64,000 nt of DNA from VAZQ01 sp963756715 (GCA_963756715.1 CAVWOV010000020.1:186001-250000); one strand, 5' to 3'. Shown: positions 1 through 8,787, counted from the stretch's first letter. Made by a program: numbers and translations. The notes: a model not told the origin generated them from the letters alone.

Positions 1-91
1 TCAGAGGAAGCACATTACCGCTCGGAATCCCGAATCCGCGGTCGACCCCCGCCGCCTGCAAGGTCGCAACAATCAGGTCGGCATTGTTCAT
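1..91 (-). CDS. Thiamine-pyrophosphate enzyme, N-terminal fragment (runs off the window)
   Basis: Reading the minus strand from an ATG at 91 gives about 30 residues beginning MNNADLIVATLQAAGVDRGF and continuing with G-I-P-S-G-N-V-L-P-L. The pattern L-x-x-x-G-V-x-x-x-F-G-x-P-x-G is how the pyrimidine-binding domain of acetolactate-synthase-like TPP enzymes starts. The rest of the gene lies to the left of the window, so substrate and subclass cannot be told. It is divergent from the sulfatase at 370. The 278 bp between them (92-369) holds no gene that I can support and must carry both promoters. Confidence 0.6.
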   Translation of the reverse strand, partial: MNNADLIVATLQAAGVDRGFGIPSGNVLPL

Positions 92-369
92 CGATCGGCC
101 TCATAGAGATACCCGGCGGTGCCGGCTGGTTCCACCAAAGTTTAGCACGCGGCGTCAACTCGCCATTCCGGTCGCCCGCGCTTTAGGCTATGGCTCGAAC
201 ATGCCGTGCACGGCCGGATGTCACAAGAGCCGTGGGCAGGGAGGTTGCGCGTGCCATCCAAAGCATTGCAGATGGTCTTGACGGCGGTTTGTCTCTCGCG
301 TGTGACCAAGGCGGCAAAGATGCAGGCCAATTGAGCGCTCGAAATTTTCAGAAACAAACGAGGTGACTG

Positions 370-1974
370 GTGGCAAAGCGGCCCAACTTCCTGCTCTTCA
401 TCAATGATCAGCATCGTGTCGATTATCTCGGCTGCACCGGGCATCCGGTTCTCAAGACGCCGAACATCGACTCGATTGCCGCCCGCGGCACCAGCTTCGA
501 GCGATTCTACGTCGCGACCCCGGTCTGCATGCCCAACCGCTCGACGTTGATGACCGGGCGCATGCCGTCGGTGCATGGCGTGCGGAGCAACGGCTCGCCG
601 CTCCCGCTCAATTCCAATACATTCGTCGATGCCCTGCGCGCCGGCGGCTATACGACCGCGCTGGTCGGCAAGAGCCACCTGCAGAATTTTTCCGAGTTTC
701 CCGCGATCCTCAAGCGGCCGCCGCCGCGCGCGGGCGACCAGGTGCTCGATGCGAATTTCGCCGAGGCACGCAAGCCGGTTCCGGGCGATGGTCCCTATGA
801 CCAGGAGCATCCGGCGCGGTGGGAGCCGGGCCGCGACTTCGATATGAATCTGCCATTTTACGGCTTCGAGCACGTCGATCTCTGCACTACGCACGGCGAC
901 CAGGTGGGCGGGCACTATTACGTCTGGCTGAAAGCGCGGCGGCCGGATGCCGATGCGCTGCGCGATCACAAGAACCAGTTGCCGCACGATTACGTCTGCC
1001 CGCAGGCGTTCCGCACGCCGATCCCGGAAGAACTCTATCCGACCGCTTATATCGCCGACAAAAGCTGTGAATGGCTCGACGGCTACGCGGCGGGCGATCG
1101 CGACAAGCCGTTCTTCCTGATGACGTCGTTTCCCGATCCGCATCATCCGTTCACGCCGCCGGGAAAATACTGGTCAATGTATCGCCCTGAGGACATGACG
1201 CTGCCGCCGAGCTTCGATCACGGTAACCGCCAGCTCCCGCGTTCGGTTGCCTGGGCGCTGGCACAGCGCGAGAGCGGCAAGGCCAATACATCCGAGCAGG
1301 CGGCGTTCGCCGTCGACGAGCGGGAAGCGCGCGAGGCGATGGCGTTGAGCTGCGGGATGATCACGATGATCGACGATGCCATCGGCCGCGTCCTTGCCAC
1401 GCTCGCCGCCAACGGCCTCGCCGACGACACCATCGTGATCTTTACCACCGATCACGGCGATTTTCTCGGCGACCATCGCCTCATGCTGAAGGGCCCGGCG
1501 CATTACGAGGCTATCACCCACGTGCCGTTCATCTGGGCCGAACCCGGCAAACACGAGGCTCGCACGAGTGATGTGCTGGGCGGCACGGTCGACATCGCCG
1601 CGACGATCCTCGATCGCGCCGGCATCCAGCCCTATAACGGCATCCAGGGCGAAAGCCTGCTGCCGGCGATCGAAGGCGATGGAGCCGCGAACGGCCGCGA
1701 CTCGATGGTGATCGAGGACGACCAGCAGCGCGCATCGCTCGGGTTCCAGACGCCGCCGCGAATGCGCACGCTCGTCACCCAGCGCTGGCGAATGACCATC
1801 GCGCACGGCGATGCCTGGGGGGAACTCTATGATCTTCAGAATGACCCGCACGAGATGGATAATCTGTTCGACGATCCCGCCTATCGCGGCGTGCGCGGCG
1901 AATTGATGGAGAAGCTTGCCTACCGCGAAATGGAACTTGCCGACCGCAGCCCGTTGCCCATGGGCCGGGCTTGA
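370..1974 (+). CDS. Sulfatase / alkaline-phosphatase superfamily hydrolase
   Basis: This 534-residue protein hydrolyses a sulfate ester or possibly a phosphonate ester. Metal-binding Asp13 lies in FINDQHR near the N-terminus. The sulfatase signature C-x-P-x-R is at residues 53-57 (CMPNR, followed by STLMTG); Cys53 would be converted to formylglycine by a maturase that is not in the window. The second metal site D-H-G-D begins at Asp361. There is no signal peptide, so it is probably cytoplasmic. The start is GTG at 370 with AGG at 361-363. The substrate is not shown by the sequence; an arylsulfatase A-like or phosphonate monoester hydrolase role is possible. It stands alone, transcribed towards the mutase gene. 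Confidence 0.85.
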   Translation: MAKRPNFLLFINDQHRVDYLGCTGHPVLKTPNIDSIAARGTSFERFYVATPVCMPNRSTLMTGRMPSVHGVRSNGSPLPLNSNTFVDALRAGGYTTALVGKSHLQNFSEFPAILKRPPPRAGDQVLDANFAEARKPVPGDGPYDQEHPARWEPGRDFDMNLPFYGFEHVDLCTTHGDQVGGHYYVWLKARRPDADALRDHKNQLPHDYVCPQAFRTPIPEELYPTAYIADKSCEWLDGYAAGDRDKPFFLMTSFPDPHHPFTPPGKYWSMYRPEDMTLPPSFDHGNRQLPRSVAWALAQRESGKANTSEQAAFAVDEREAREAMALSCGMITMIDDAIGRVLATLAANGLADDTIVIFTTDHGDFLGDHRLMLKGPAHYEAITHVPFIWAEPGKHEARTSDVLGGTVDIAATILDRAGIQPYNGIQGESLLPAIEGDGAANGRDSMVIEDDQQRASLGFQTPPRMRTLVTQRWRMTIAHGDAWGELYDLQNDPHEMDNLFDDPAYRGVRGELMEKLAYREMELADRSPLPMGRA

Positions 1975-2066
1975 TCGTTCCGTGATGGCATGAGCGCGTG
2001 ATTTGCTTTTGTTGATGAAGCGCATGCGCTATGTGCTCGGCACGGCGATCACTCCGAGGATTCGCA

Positions 2067-3566
2067 ATGTTCCCGAGGCCGAAACCCGCGCTCACGCCCA
2101 ACACCTACGCCTACGAATCCGAGCCGCTGGTGAAACCCACCGGTTTCCGGGAGTACGACGCTCGCTGGCTCCTCGGCAGCGAGATCAACCTGATGGGGGT
2201 GCAGGCGCTGGGGCTTGGCCTCGGCACGCTCATTCGCGAACTCGGCGTGAAACCTGAGATCGTCACCGGGCATGACTTCCGCAGCTATTCGGCTTCGGTG
2301 AAGACGGCACTAATCTGCGGCCTGTTGGCCGCAGGCTGCAAGGTGCACGATATCGGGCTCGCGGTGACGCCGATGGCGTACTTTGCGCAGTTTGCGCTCG
2401 ACGTGCCGTGCGTCGCCATGGTCACGGCCTCGCACAACGACAACGGCTGGACCGGCGTGAAGATGGGCGCCAATCGGCCGCTGACTTTTGGGCCTGACGA
2501 GATGACCCGCCTCAAGGACATTGTGCTCAACGCGCGCTTCAAGATGCCGGGTGGCGGCGCCTACGAATTCGTCGAGAATTTTCCGGCGCGCTACATCGCC
2601 GACCTGACCAGCCGGCCGAAACTCAAGCGTCATCTCAAGGTGGTGTGCGCCTGCGGCAACGGTACGGCGGGCGCGTTCGCCCCGCAGGTGCTGAGCGCGG
2701 TCGGCTGTGACGTGGTGCCGCTCGACTGCGAACTCGACCACACCTTCCCGCGCTACAATCCCAACACCGAAGACATGAAGATGTTGCACGCCATGCGCGA
2801 CGCGGTGCTGGCGAGCAAGGCGGACGTCGCGCTCGGCTTCGACGGCGACGGCGACCGCTGTGGCGTGGTCGACAACGAAGGCGAGGAGATCTTCGCCGAC
2901 AAGGTTGGCGTCATGCTGGCGCGCGATATCTCGGCGCAGCACAAGGGCGCAGTGTTTGTCGCCGATGTGAAGTCCACCGGGCTGTTCATGACGGACCCGG
3001 TGCTCATCGGGAATGGCGCCAGAACCGACTACTGGAAGACCGGCCATTCCTACATGAAGCGGCGGGTGAACGAGATCGGCGCGGTGGCAGGCTTCGAGAA
3101 GTCCGGCCATTTCTTCTTCAACAAGCCGATGGGACGCGGCTACGACGACGGGCTGATCTTCGCGCTCGCCGTCTGCGACATGCTCGATCGCAATCCCGGA
3201 AAGAGCATGGCCGATCTCAAGAACGCACTGCCGAAGACCTGGTCGTCGCCCACCATGTCGCCGCATTGTGCCGACGAGACGAAATACGGCGTGGTCGAGC
3301 AGGTCGTGAAGCATTTCGAGGGGGCGAAGGCCCGGGGCGACACATTGATCGGGCAGCCGATCCGCGACCTCGTCACCGTCAATGGTGTGCGGGTCACGGT
3401 CGAGGACGGCACCTGGGGGCTGGTGCGCGCCTCGTCCAACAAGCCCGAACTTGTTGTGGTGGTGGAGAGCCCGGTGTCGGACGCGCGCATGCGCGACATG
3501 TTCAAGGCGGTCGACGCGGTGCTGCGCACCCATCCGGACGTGGGGGCGTACAACCAGACGATCTGA
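2067..3566 (+). CDS. manB: Phosphomannomutase/phosphoglucomutase
   Basis: Alpha-D-phosphohexomutase of 499 residues that interconverts hexose 6- and 1-phosphates for polysaccharide and lipopolysaccharide precursors. The phospho-serine loop T-A-S-H-N has its Ser at about residue 122. The metal loop D-G-D-G-D-R starts at Asp259, and the sugar-binding and C-terminal phosphate-binding domains follow. The open frame reaches back to 2031, but the ATG at 2067 has GAGGA at 2056-2060, so I prefer it. The length is normal for the family. The stop codon lies inside the left arm of a long hairpin (3565-3613) that should end transcription. Confidence 0.9.
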   Translation: MFPRPKPALTPNTYAYESEPLVKPTGFREYDARWLLGSEINLMGVQALGLGLGTLIRELGVKPEIVTGHDFRSYSASVKTALICGLLAAGCKVHDIGLAVTPMAYFAQFALDVPCVAMVTASHNDNGWTGVKMGANRPLTFGPDEMTRLKDIVLNARFKMPGGGAYEFVENFPARYIADLTSRPKLKRHLKVVCACGNGTAGAFAPQVLSAVGCDVVPLDCELDHTFPRYNPNTEDMKMLHAMRDAVLASKADVALGFDGDGDRCGVVDNEGEEIFADKVGVMLARDISAQHKGAVFVADVKSTGLFMTDPVLIGNGARTDYWKTGHSYMKRRVNEIGAVAGFEKSGHFFFNKPMGRGYDDGLIFALAVCDMLDRNPGKSMADLKNALPKTWSSPTMSPHCADETKYGVVEQVVKHFEGAKARGDTLIGQPIRDLVTVNGVRVTVEDGTWGLVRASSNKPELVVVVESPVSDARMRDMFKAVDAVLRTHPDVGAYNQTI

Positions 3567-3613
3567 GCCCGCGCCGCGTAACCCCGGAGACGAGGTGACG
3601 ACGGCGCGGGCTC
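3565..3613. terminator. Bidirectional terminator-like hairpin
   Basis: GAGCCCGCGCCG (3565-3576) and CGGCGCGGGCTC (3602-3613) are perfect 12-bp inverted arms around a 25-nt loop. They sit between the converging manB and nitroreductase genes. There is no clear T-tract on either side, so the call rests on stem strength and position. Confidence 0.55.
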
Positions 3614-3622
3614 ATCGGCGCG

Positions 3623-4243
3623 TCACAGGATACGCGCGATTTCGTCGAACGCGAGCCGCGGGCTGCGCGGGAAGAGTTTGGTCGCGTCGCCGTAGCCGAT
3701 ATTGATCAATATGTTCGATTTGACGTTGCCGTCCGGGAAGAACGCGGCGTCAATCTTCGCGCTGTCGAAGCCGGTCATTGGCCCGGTATCGAGCCCGACG
3801 GCGCGTAGGGCCATGATCAGGTAGGCGACCTGCAGCGTGCCGTTCTTGTAGGCGGTGTCGTTCGCAAACGCTTCTTTCCCGACAAACCATGCGCGTGCAT
3901 CGGCATGCGGGAACAGCCGCGGCAACAGGTCGTAGAATTTGAGGTCGTGACCGACGATGGCCGTGACCGGTGCGCGCATCGTCTTATCCACGTTGCCCGG
4001 TGCCAGCGCTGGCCGGAGCAATTCCTTCGCCTCGGGCGCGCGCACGAACACGATACGCATCGGCGATACATTGGCGCTAGTCGGCCCGATCTTGGCAAGG
4101 TCGACGGCCTCGCGCAGCAGCGCGTCGGCCACCGGCTTGTCCTGCCACCCGTTGTGGGTGCGGGCATCGCGGAACAGCCGGTCAAGCGCCTGCGCGTGGA
4201 TGGGCTCAGCGGCGAGCGGAGCGATTTGGGTCTGGATAGTCAT
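3623..4243 (-). CDS. Nitroreductase-family protein, RutE/HadB-like
   Basis: FMN-dependent oxidoreductase of 206 residues. It resembles the malonic semialdehyde reductase (RutE) branch of the nitroreductases in length and in the segments LAKIGPTSANVSPMRIVFV and MALRAVGLDTGPMTGFD. RutE reduces malonic semialdehyde during uracil breakdown, but no other rut gene is near, so the substrate here is unknown. I chose the ATG at 4243 because AAGGAG precedes it; the open frame extends further upstream to 4324 without a ribosome site. It is divergent from the LysR gene at 4359, which may control it. Confidence 0.8.
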   Translation of the reverse strand: MTIQTQIAPLAAEPIHAQALDRLFRDARTHNGWQDKPVADALLREAVDLAKIGPTSANVSPMRIVFVRAPEAKELLRPALAPGNVDKTMRAPVTAIVGHDLKFYDLLPRLFPHADARAWFVGKEAFANDTAYKNGTLQVAYLIMALRAVGLDTGPMTGFDSAKIDAAFFPDGNVKSNILINIGYGDATKLFPRSPRLAFDEIARIL

Positions 4244-4318
4244 GGCACGATCTCCTTTGACGGTGCCCTCCAAGTGCAGCCCATAATATATCATTGCAAT
4301 TGGCCAAATATTGATAAT

Positions 4319-4341
4319 ATCCATCGATTAAGGTGATGGAT
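4319..4341. promoter_or_regulatory. Inverted repeat in the nitroreductase/LysR intergenic region
   Basis: ATCCATC (4319-4325), nine bases, then GATGGAT (4335-4341) form a perfect 7-bp dyad. It lies in a locally AT-rich stretch between two divergent genes, immediately before the TTG start of the LysR gene. Its position suits an autoregulatory LysR operator. That role is inferred from position only. Confidence 0.35.
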
Positions 4342-4358
4342 GCTCGAACAGGCTCACA

Positions 4359-5255
4359 TTGGATCAACTTCGGGTGCTGATTGCGGTCGCGGAGACCGGC
4401 AGTTTCTCGGCCGCCGCGCGCCGGCTCGGACGGGTGCAATCGGCGATCAGCCAGTCGGTCCAGACGCTGGAGCAGGTGCTCGGGCTGCTGCTGTTTTCGC
4501 GCGAGGGCAAGACACCGGCGCTGACGGAGGCCGGCCGCGCCATTGTCGATGACGCGCGCATTCTGCTGCGTGGCGCCGAGAGCTTGCGAGCTCGAGCGGA
4601 CAGTATCGCGGCAGACATCGAGCCCGAACTTGCGCTCGCGGTTGATGCGATGTTTCCGAGCACTGTGCTGATGGAGGCGCTCAAGGCTTTGAGCGTGGAA
4701 TTTCCCTGCCTGCCGGTGACTGTGTTCACCGAAGGTCTCGGCGGACCGGAGCAGCGGCTTCGCGATGGCGTGGTGCGGTTCGCGATCTATTCTCTGCTCA
4801 CCACGCGTGCGGAAGACCTCGACGCCGAATATCTTACGACCATCCCGCTGATCCCGGTGGTTGCGGCGAGCCACCCGCTGGCGATCGAGCGCGGGCCGTT
4901 GACGCGTCAGGATCTTGAAATGCATGTGCAACTCGTGCTGACCGACCGCACGCCGTTGACGCACAATACGCGCGGCGGAATTTTCAGCTTGCGCATCTGG
5001 CGGTTCGCTGATCTGCACACGAGGCTCGACTATCTGCTTGCGGGTTTCGGCTGGTGCAACATGCCAGCACACATGGTGGAGCGGCATATCGACGAAGGTC
5101 GGTTGGTCCGCCTGCATCTGAAGGGCCAGGGCGACATCGGATTTCCAATGCACGTTGTGCGCGCGCGGGGACGCGTTGCCGGACGCGCTGAACGCTGGCT
5201 CCACGCCGATCTGGTGCGGCGGCTCCCGAACCTTACTGCGCCGACCTTGGGATAG
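4359..5255 (+). CDS. LysR-family transcriptional regulator
   Basis: A 298-residue LysR regulator. An N-terminal winged helix-turn-helix covers about residues 1-60 (GSFSAAARRLGRVQSAISQS), followed by a periplasmic-binding-protein-like effector domain. The start must be TTG at 4359, because an in-frame TAA lies upstream at 4329 with no ATG or GTG between. It is divergent from the nitroreductase gene and followed 12 bp later by the FAD monooxygenase, which is probably in the same transcript. The regulator likely controls one or both; the inducer is unknown. Confidence 0.87.
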   Translation: MDQLRVLIAVAETGSFSAAARRLGRVQSAISQSVQTLEQVLGLLLFSREGKTPALTEAGRAIVDDARILLRGAESLRARADSIAADIEPELALAVDAMFPSTVLMEALKALSVEFPCLPVTVFTEGLGGPEQRLRDGVVRFAIYSLLTTRAEDLDAEYLTTIPLIPVVAASHPLAIERGPLTRQDLEMHVQLVLTDRTPLTHNTRGGIFSLRIWRFADLHTRLDYLLAGFGWCNMPAHMVERHIDEGRLVRLHLKGQGDIGFPMHVVRARGRVAGRAERWLHADLVRRLPNLTAPTLG

Positions 5256-5267
5256 GGGAGGGGACGC

Positions 5268-6404
5268 ATGCGCATTGCCATCGTCGGAGCCGGGCCGGCC
5301 GGGCTTTATCTCGCCTATCTGATCAGGCGCCGGCAACCGGACGCGGACATCAGCGTGTTCGAGCAGAACGCGCACGATGCAACGTTCGGCTTCGGCGTGG
5401 TGTTCTCCGATCGTGCGCTCGAGTTCCTGCGCGGCGACGATCCGGACACCGCCGCGGCGATCACGCCGCATCTTCAGTCCTGGCAGGACATCACGCTCGA
5501 CCACGGCGGCGAGCGGATCGTCATCGACGGCATCGGCTTTGCGGCGATCGGGCGCCTGGTGCTGCTCCGGCTTCTGCGCCAGCGCCTGCAAGCGGTGGGC
5601 GTCGAGCCGCGCTACCTGCATCCGGTCGGTGACCTCGCCGACTTCGGTAATTTCGACCTCATTGTCGGCGCCGATGGGGTGAATTCGCTGGTGCGTCGGA
5701 GCCATTCGGAGGCCTTCGGTGCCAGCGTCGCTCACTTCAGCAACCGCTTCGCCTGGTTCGGCACCACACAGCCGTTTGCCACCCTGAGCCAGACCTTCCG
5801 GCGCAACCAGCACGGCCACTTCAACGCCCACCACTACCGCTATGCGCCTGATATGAGCACGTTCATCGTCGAGGTCGACGAGGAGACCTTCCGGCAGGCC
5901 GGTTTCGAGCAGATGCCGCAACGCGAGACGCAAGCGATCTGCGAACAGGCCTTCGCCGATGTGCTCGACGGTCATCCACTGATATCCAACAATTCCGTCT
6001 GGCGGCAGTTTCCGATCGTGCGTAACGAACGCTGGTCGCACCAGCGGCATGTGCTCATCGGTGACGCGCTGCATACCGCGCACTTCTCGATCGGGTCGGG
6101 CACGCGCCTGGCGATGGAAGACGCCATCGCGCTCGACGCCGCGCTCGCCCGCCATCCGCGAGCGATCAATGACGCGCTCGCCGACTACGAGGCGACGCGG
6201 CGGCCGATCGTGGACAAGCTGGTGGCGGCGGCAAATGCCAGCGGCGCATGGTATCAGGACTTCGCCAGGCACATGCGGCTCGCCCCGATCGACTTTGCGA
6301 TGAGCTATCTGACGCGCTCGGGCCGCATCGACATGGAGCGCATGCGGGCACTCTCGCCTGCTTTTGTCAGGCGCTACGAGCGCGAGCGGCCGACGGAGAC
6401 TTGA
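5268..6404 (+). CDS. FAD-dependent monooxygenase resembling the N-terminal half of salicylyl-CoA 5-hydroxylase
   Basis: Flavoprotein hydroxylase of 378 residues. The FAD dinucleotide fold G-A-G-P-A-G is at residues 7-12, and the second FAD motif (IGDALHTAHFSIGSGT) lies near residue 265. The segments TFGFGVVFSD, GADGVNSLVRR and HTAHFSIGSGTRLAMEDAIAL are what I recall from the FAD domain of salicylyl-CoA and 2-aminobenzoyl-CoA monooxygenases. Those enzymes carry a second, old-yellow-enzyme-like domain that is absent here. A CoA-thioester aromatic substrate is therefore a guess. GGGAGGGG precedes the ATG. The 3' end overlaps the tail of the convergent LysR gene by 38 bp. Confidence 0.8.
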   Translation: MRIAIVGAGPAGLYLAYLIRRRQPDADISVFEQNAHDATFGFGVVFSDRALEFLRGDDPDTAAAITPHLQSWQDITLDHGGERIVIDGIGFAAIGRLVLLRLLRQRLQAVGVEPRYLHPVGDLADFGNFDLIVGADGVNSLVRRSHSEAFGASVAHFSNRFAWFGTTQPFATLSQTFRRNQHGHFNAHHYRYAPDMSTFIVEVDEETFRQAGFEQMPQRETQAICEQAFADVLDGHPLISNNSVWRQFPIVRNERWSHQRHVLIGDALHTAHFSIGSGTRLAMEDAIALDAALARHPRAINDALADYEATRRPIVDKLVAAANASGAWYQDFARHMRLAPIDFAMSYLTRSGRIDMERMRALSPAFVRRYERERPTET

Positions 6405-7308
6405 GCTCGGCCTTGCGCCTTTGACGCGCCGACAGGCGCTCAACCCCTTTCTCCGATTCGGTCAAAATTTCCATCAGGGCCTTCACCTTGGGAGAGAGCG
6501 CACCCTTTCGCCAGGCCAGCACGGTCGGCGCGTGGCTGATGCTTCTCGGCAATGTGTGCACGGTGAGGAATTTTGCCTGCGGAAACGTCGTCAATACGAT
6601 CCGTGGGACCAGCGAAATTCCCATGCCGGCGACGGCACAACCGAGCATCGCATGATAGGAGCTCATCTCGATGATGCGCTCGGGCATTTCGCCCGCTTGC
6701 GCGAACCAATCCTCCAGCCGCTTGCGGTAGGCACAACCCGGCTCGAAGGCCAGCACGGATTGCGGAGTGGCATCCCGCGGCGATTTGATCGGGCGATGGC
6801 CGGATTTAGCGACGATCACCAATTCTTCATCGTAAACCGGGAGCGTGTCGAACGGAATATCCGGCACCGGTCCGTTCACCAGCGCAGCATCGAGCTCACC
6901 GGCGAGCATCATCGCTGTAAGTTTTTGTGCATCGCCGGTATGCAGTTCCAACTGCACTTCCGGATAGCGCAGGTGAAAGGCGCTCAGCGGCTCGGGAAGG
7001 CGGACTGCGGCAGTGCTCTCGCCGGCGCCGAGCCGCAGCAGCCCGCGCGGACGGTCATCATGCACCGCATTGCGCGCCTCTTCGGCGAGACTGAGCAGGC
7101 GGTCGGCATAGTCGAGCAAGATCGTGCCTGCCGGCGAGAGATGAAGCTTCTTGCCGTTGCGGATGAACAGTTCGACGCCAAGCTCCTCCTCAAGCTGCTG
7201 TACCCGGGTGGTGATGTTCGATTGCACGCGGTTGAGCTTTTCGGCGGCGCGCGTAATGCCTCCGGTCTGCACGACGGTCCGGAAGATGTTCAGGTCGGAA
7301 AGATCCAT
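6367..7308 (-). CDS. LysR-family transcriptional regulator
   Basis: A 313-residue LysR protein. The helix-turn-helix is in the first 60 residues (GGITRAAEKLNRVQSNITTRVQQLEEELG), followed by the substrate-binding domain. The last 30 residues are basic and low in complexity. It is divergent from the DUF1127 gene, and a 14-bp palindrome lies between the two. The 3' end overlaps the monooxygenase gene tail to tail. Target and inducer are not shown; control of the DUF1127 gene is the simplest guess. Confidence 0.88.
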   Translation of the reverse strand: MDLSDLNIFRTVVQTGGITRAAEKLNRVQSNITTRVQQLEEELGVELFIRNGKKLHLSPAGTILLDYADRLLSLAEEARNAVHDDRPRGLLRLGAGESTAAVRLPEPLSAFHLRYPEVQLELHTGDAQKLTAMMLAGELDAALVNGPVPDIPFDTLPVYDEELVIVAKSGHRPIKSPRDATPQSVLAFEPGCAYRKRLEDWFAQAGEMPERIIEMSSYHAMLGCAVAGMGISLVPRIVLTTFPQAKFLTVHTLPRSISHAPTVLAWRKGALSPKVKALMEILTESEKGVERLSARQRRKAELKSPSAARARSA

Positions 7309-7323
7309 CGTTCTCTACCAAAG

Positions 7324-7337
7324 ATGATAACTATCAT
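7324..7337. promoter_or_regulatory. Palindrome between the divergent LysR and DUF1127 genes
   Basis: ATGATA-AC-TATCAT is a perfect dyad 16 bp upstream of the LysR start, in an AT-rich stretch. Its position fits an operator for the adjacent LysR regulator, but no binding evidence is available. Confidence 0.3.
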
Positions 7338-7407
7338 TATTATTCATTTTACGTGATTTATGCTGGGTCGTAAAGCTCCATCAACAACGGATCCGATGGA
7401 GAATGTC

Positions 7408-7827
7408 ATGGCGACAACCACAAGAAACCGCGAGCCCTTCGCGGAGCGGGGTCAGGAGCGAACTCAGCCGCCCGCGGGGCGGGCTTTTCCGAGCCGCGAA
7501 ATCGAAGACTGGGCACGCCAGGCGCGGAGCGAGACATTGCGAAAGATGATCGGCTGGCTCGCCTGCCAAGCCGTTGCGATCGGGAAGCGGTGGACCGCGG
7601 ACTACCAGGCTTGGCGCACCCGCCGCGAGGCCGTGCGGGAACTGCAAAGCCTCGACAACCGGATGCTCAGGGACATCGGCGTCGGCCGGTCCGAGATCGA
7701 ATGGCGGGTCGCCGGTGGCGATGACAGCCCGGCCGGCGAACGAGCGGCTGTGACGAGGGTCAGGTTTCGCGGCACCGCCGGCGCCAAAATAAACCGTCCG
7801 TGCGAGGCCGAGAAGCGCGCTGCCTGA
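7408..7827 (+). CDS. DUF1127 domain protein
   Basis: Small protein of 139 residues. The C-terminal half holds the YjiS-like DUF1127 motif (RELQSLDNRMLRDIGVGRSEIE). In alphaproteobacteria DUF1127 proteins are short, arginine-rich and often stress or nutrient controlled; some bind RNA. This one is longer than usual because of a polar N-terminal extension. I chose the ATG at 7408 because GGAG lies at 7398-7401; upstream in-frame ATGs at 7360 and 7396 are possible. It is divergent from a LysR gene and convergent with pheA. Confidence 0.7.
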   Translation: MATTTRNREPFAERGQERTQPPAGRAFPSREIEDWARQARSETLRKMIGWLACQAVAIGKRWTADYQAWRTRREAVRELQSLDNRMLRDIGVGRSEIEWRVAGGDDSPAGERAAVTRVRFRGTAGAKINRPCEAEKRAA

Positions 7828-7860
7828 CTCGCCTCCGAGAGCACTTGAAATTCTCATGGC

Positions 7861-7882
7861 GTGCGGGCCTGCCGGCCCGCAC
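7861..7882. terminator. Hairpin between convergent DUF1127 and pheA genes
   Basis: GTGCGGGCC (7861-7869) and GGCCCGCAC (7874-7882) pair perfectly around a TGCC loop, between two converging genes. No T-run follows, so it may be only a weak or factor-assisted terminator. Confidence 0.45.
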
Positions 7883-7893
7883 AAGCCGGCCGG

Positions 7894-8754
7894 TCAGCCA
7901 ACCGTCTCCTGGAAGGTCGCGCGGAACGGGTGCGCGGGATAGACGCCAAGGATCTTCATTTCCTTTGAGTAGAACGCCAGTTCTTCGAATGCAAACACCA
8001 GGCTGCGATCCTCGGGATGACCTTCGACATCGGCATAGAATTGTGTGGCGAAGAAGTTGCCCTCGATCATGTAACTTTCGAGCTTGGTCATGTTGACGCC
8101 GTTAGTGGCGAAGCCGCCCATCGCCTTGTAGAGCGCCGCCGGTACGTTGCGCACCCGGAATAGGAACGTGGTGATCACCGGTCCGGCGTCGTTCTTCGCC
8201 CACCTCGCATCACGCGACAGCACGATGAAGCGCGTCGTATTGTGGGCCTCGTCCTCGATGTTCTCGGCGAGAATATCGAGCCCGTAGATTTCGGCGGCGA
8301 GCCGCGTGGCGATGGCCGCTCGCGTCTTGTCGCCCGCTTCGGCAACCTCGCGCGCGGAGCCAGCGGTATCGGCCGCCACTACCGGCCGGATGCCGAGCTT
8401 TCGGATGATCTTGCGGCATTGGCCGAGCGCGTGGACGTGGCTTTCGACCGTCTTGATGTCCTTGAGCGTCGCGCCCCTCGGCGCCAGCAACTGGTGACGC
8501 ACCGGCATGAAATGTTCGGCAATGATGTGCAGGCCGGACTCCGGCATCAGGTGGTGGATGTCCGCGACGCGCCCGGCCACCGAGTTCTCGACCGGGATCA
8601 TGCCGAGTTCGGCCTCGCCGCTGCTGATGGCCGTGAACGCGTCCTCGAAGGTCGCGCACGGCACCGCTTGATGGTCCGGATAAACCTCGTGCAGAGCGAG
8701 ATGGGAATTGGCGCCGGGCTCGCCCTGAAATACGACTTTTTTTGCGGTTGTCAT
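7894..8754 (-). CDS. pheA: Prephenate dehydratase
   Basis: Converts prephenate to phenylpyruvate in phenylalanine synthesis. The 286-residue stand-alone form has an N-terminal periplasmic-binding-like catalytic domain with the T-R-F motif at about 174-176 (NTTRFIVL). A C-terminal ACT domain runs from about residue 195; its K-L-E-S-Y segment corresponds to the phenylalanine-binding ESRP motif of other PheA proteins, so feedback control may differ slightly. There is no chorismate mutase domain. The gene is 33 bp downstream of kdsB on the same strand, and the two are probably cotranscribed. Confidence 0.93.
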   Translation of the reverse strand: MTTAKKVVFQGEPGANSHLALHEVYPDHQAVPCATFEDAFTAISSGEAELGMIPVENSVAGRVADIHHLMPESGLHIIAEHFMPVRHQLLAPRGATLKDIKTVESHVHALGQCRKIIRKLGIRPVVAADTAGSAREVAEAGDKTRAAIATRLAAEIYGLDILAENIEDEAHNTTRFIVLSRDARWAKNDAGPVITTFLFRVRNVPAALYKAMGGFATNGVNMTKLESYMIEGNFFATQFYADVEGHPEDRSLVFAFEELAFYSKEMKILGVYPAHPFRATFQETVG

Positions 8755-8787
8755 GACGCTCCCGGTACGCTCACTCGCAACCGCAAG

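Noticed and set aside
4206..6443. A 745-residue open frame on the minus strand across the LysR and monooxygenase genes
   Set aside because: It is antisense to two well-supported genes, has no family motif and is rich in Arg and His, as expected for the shadow of a high-GC coding frame.
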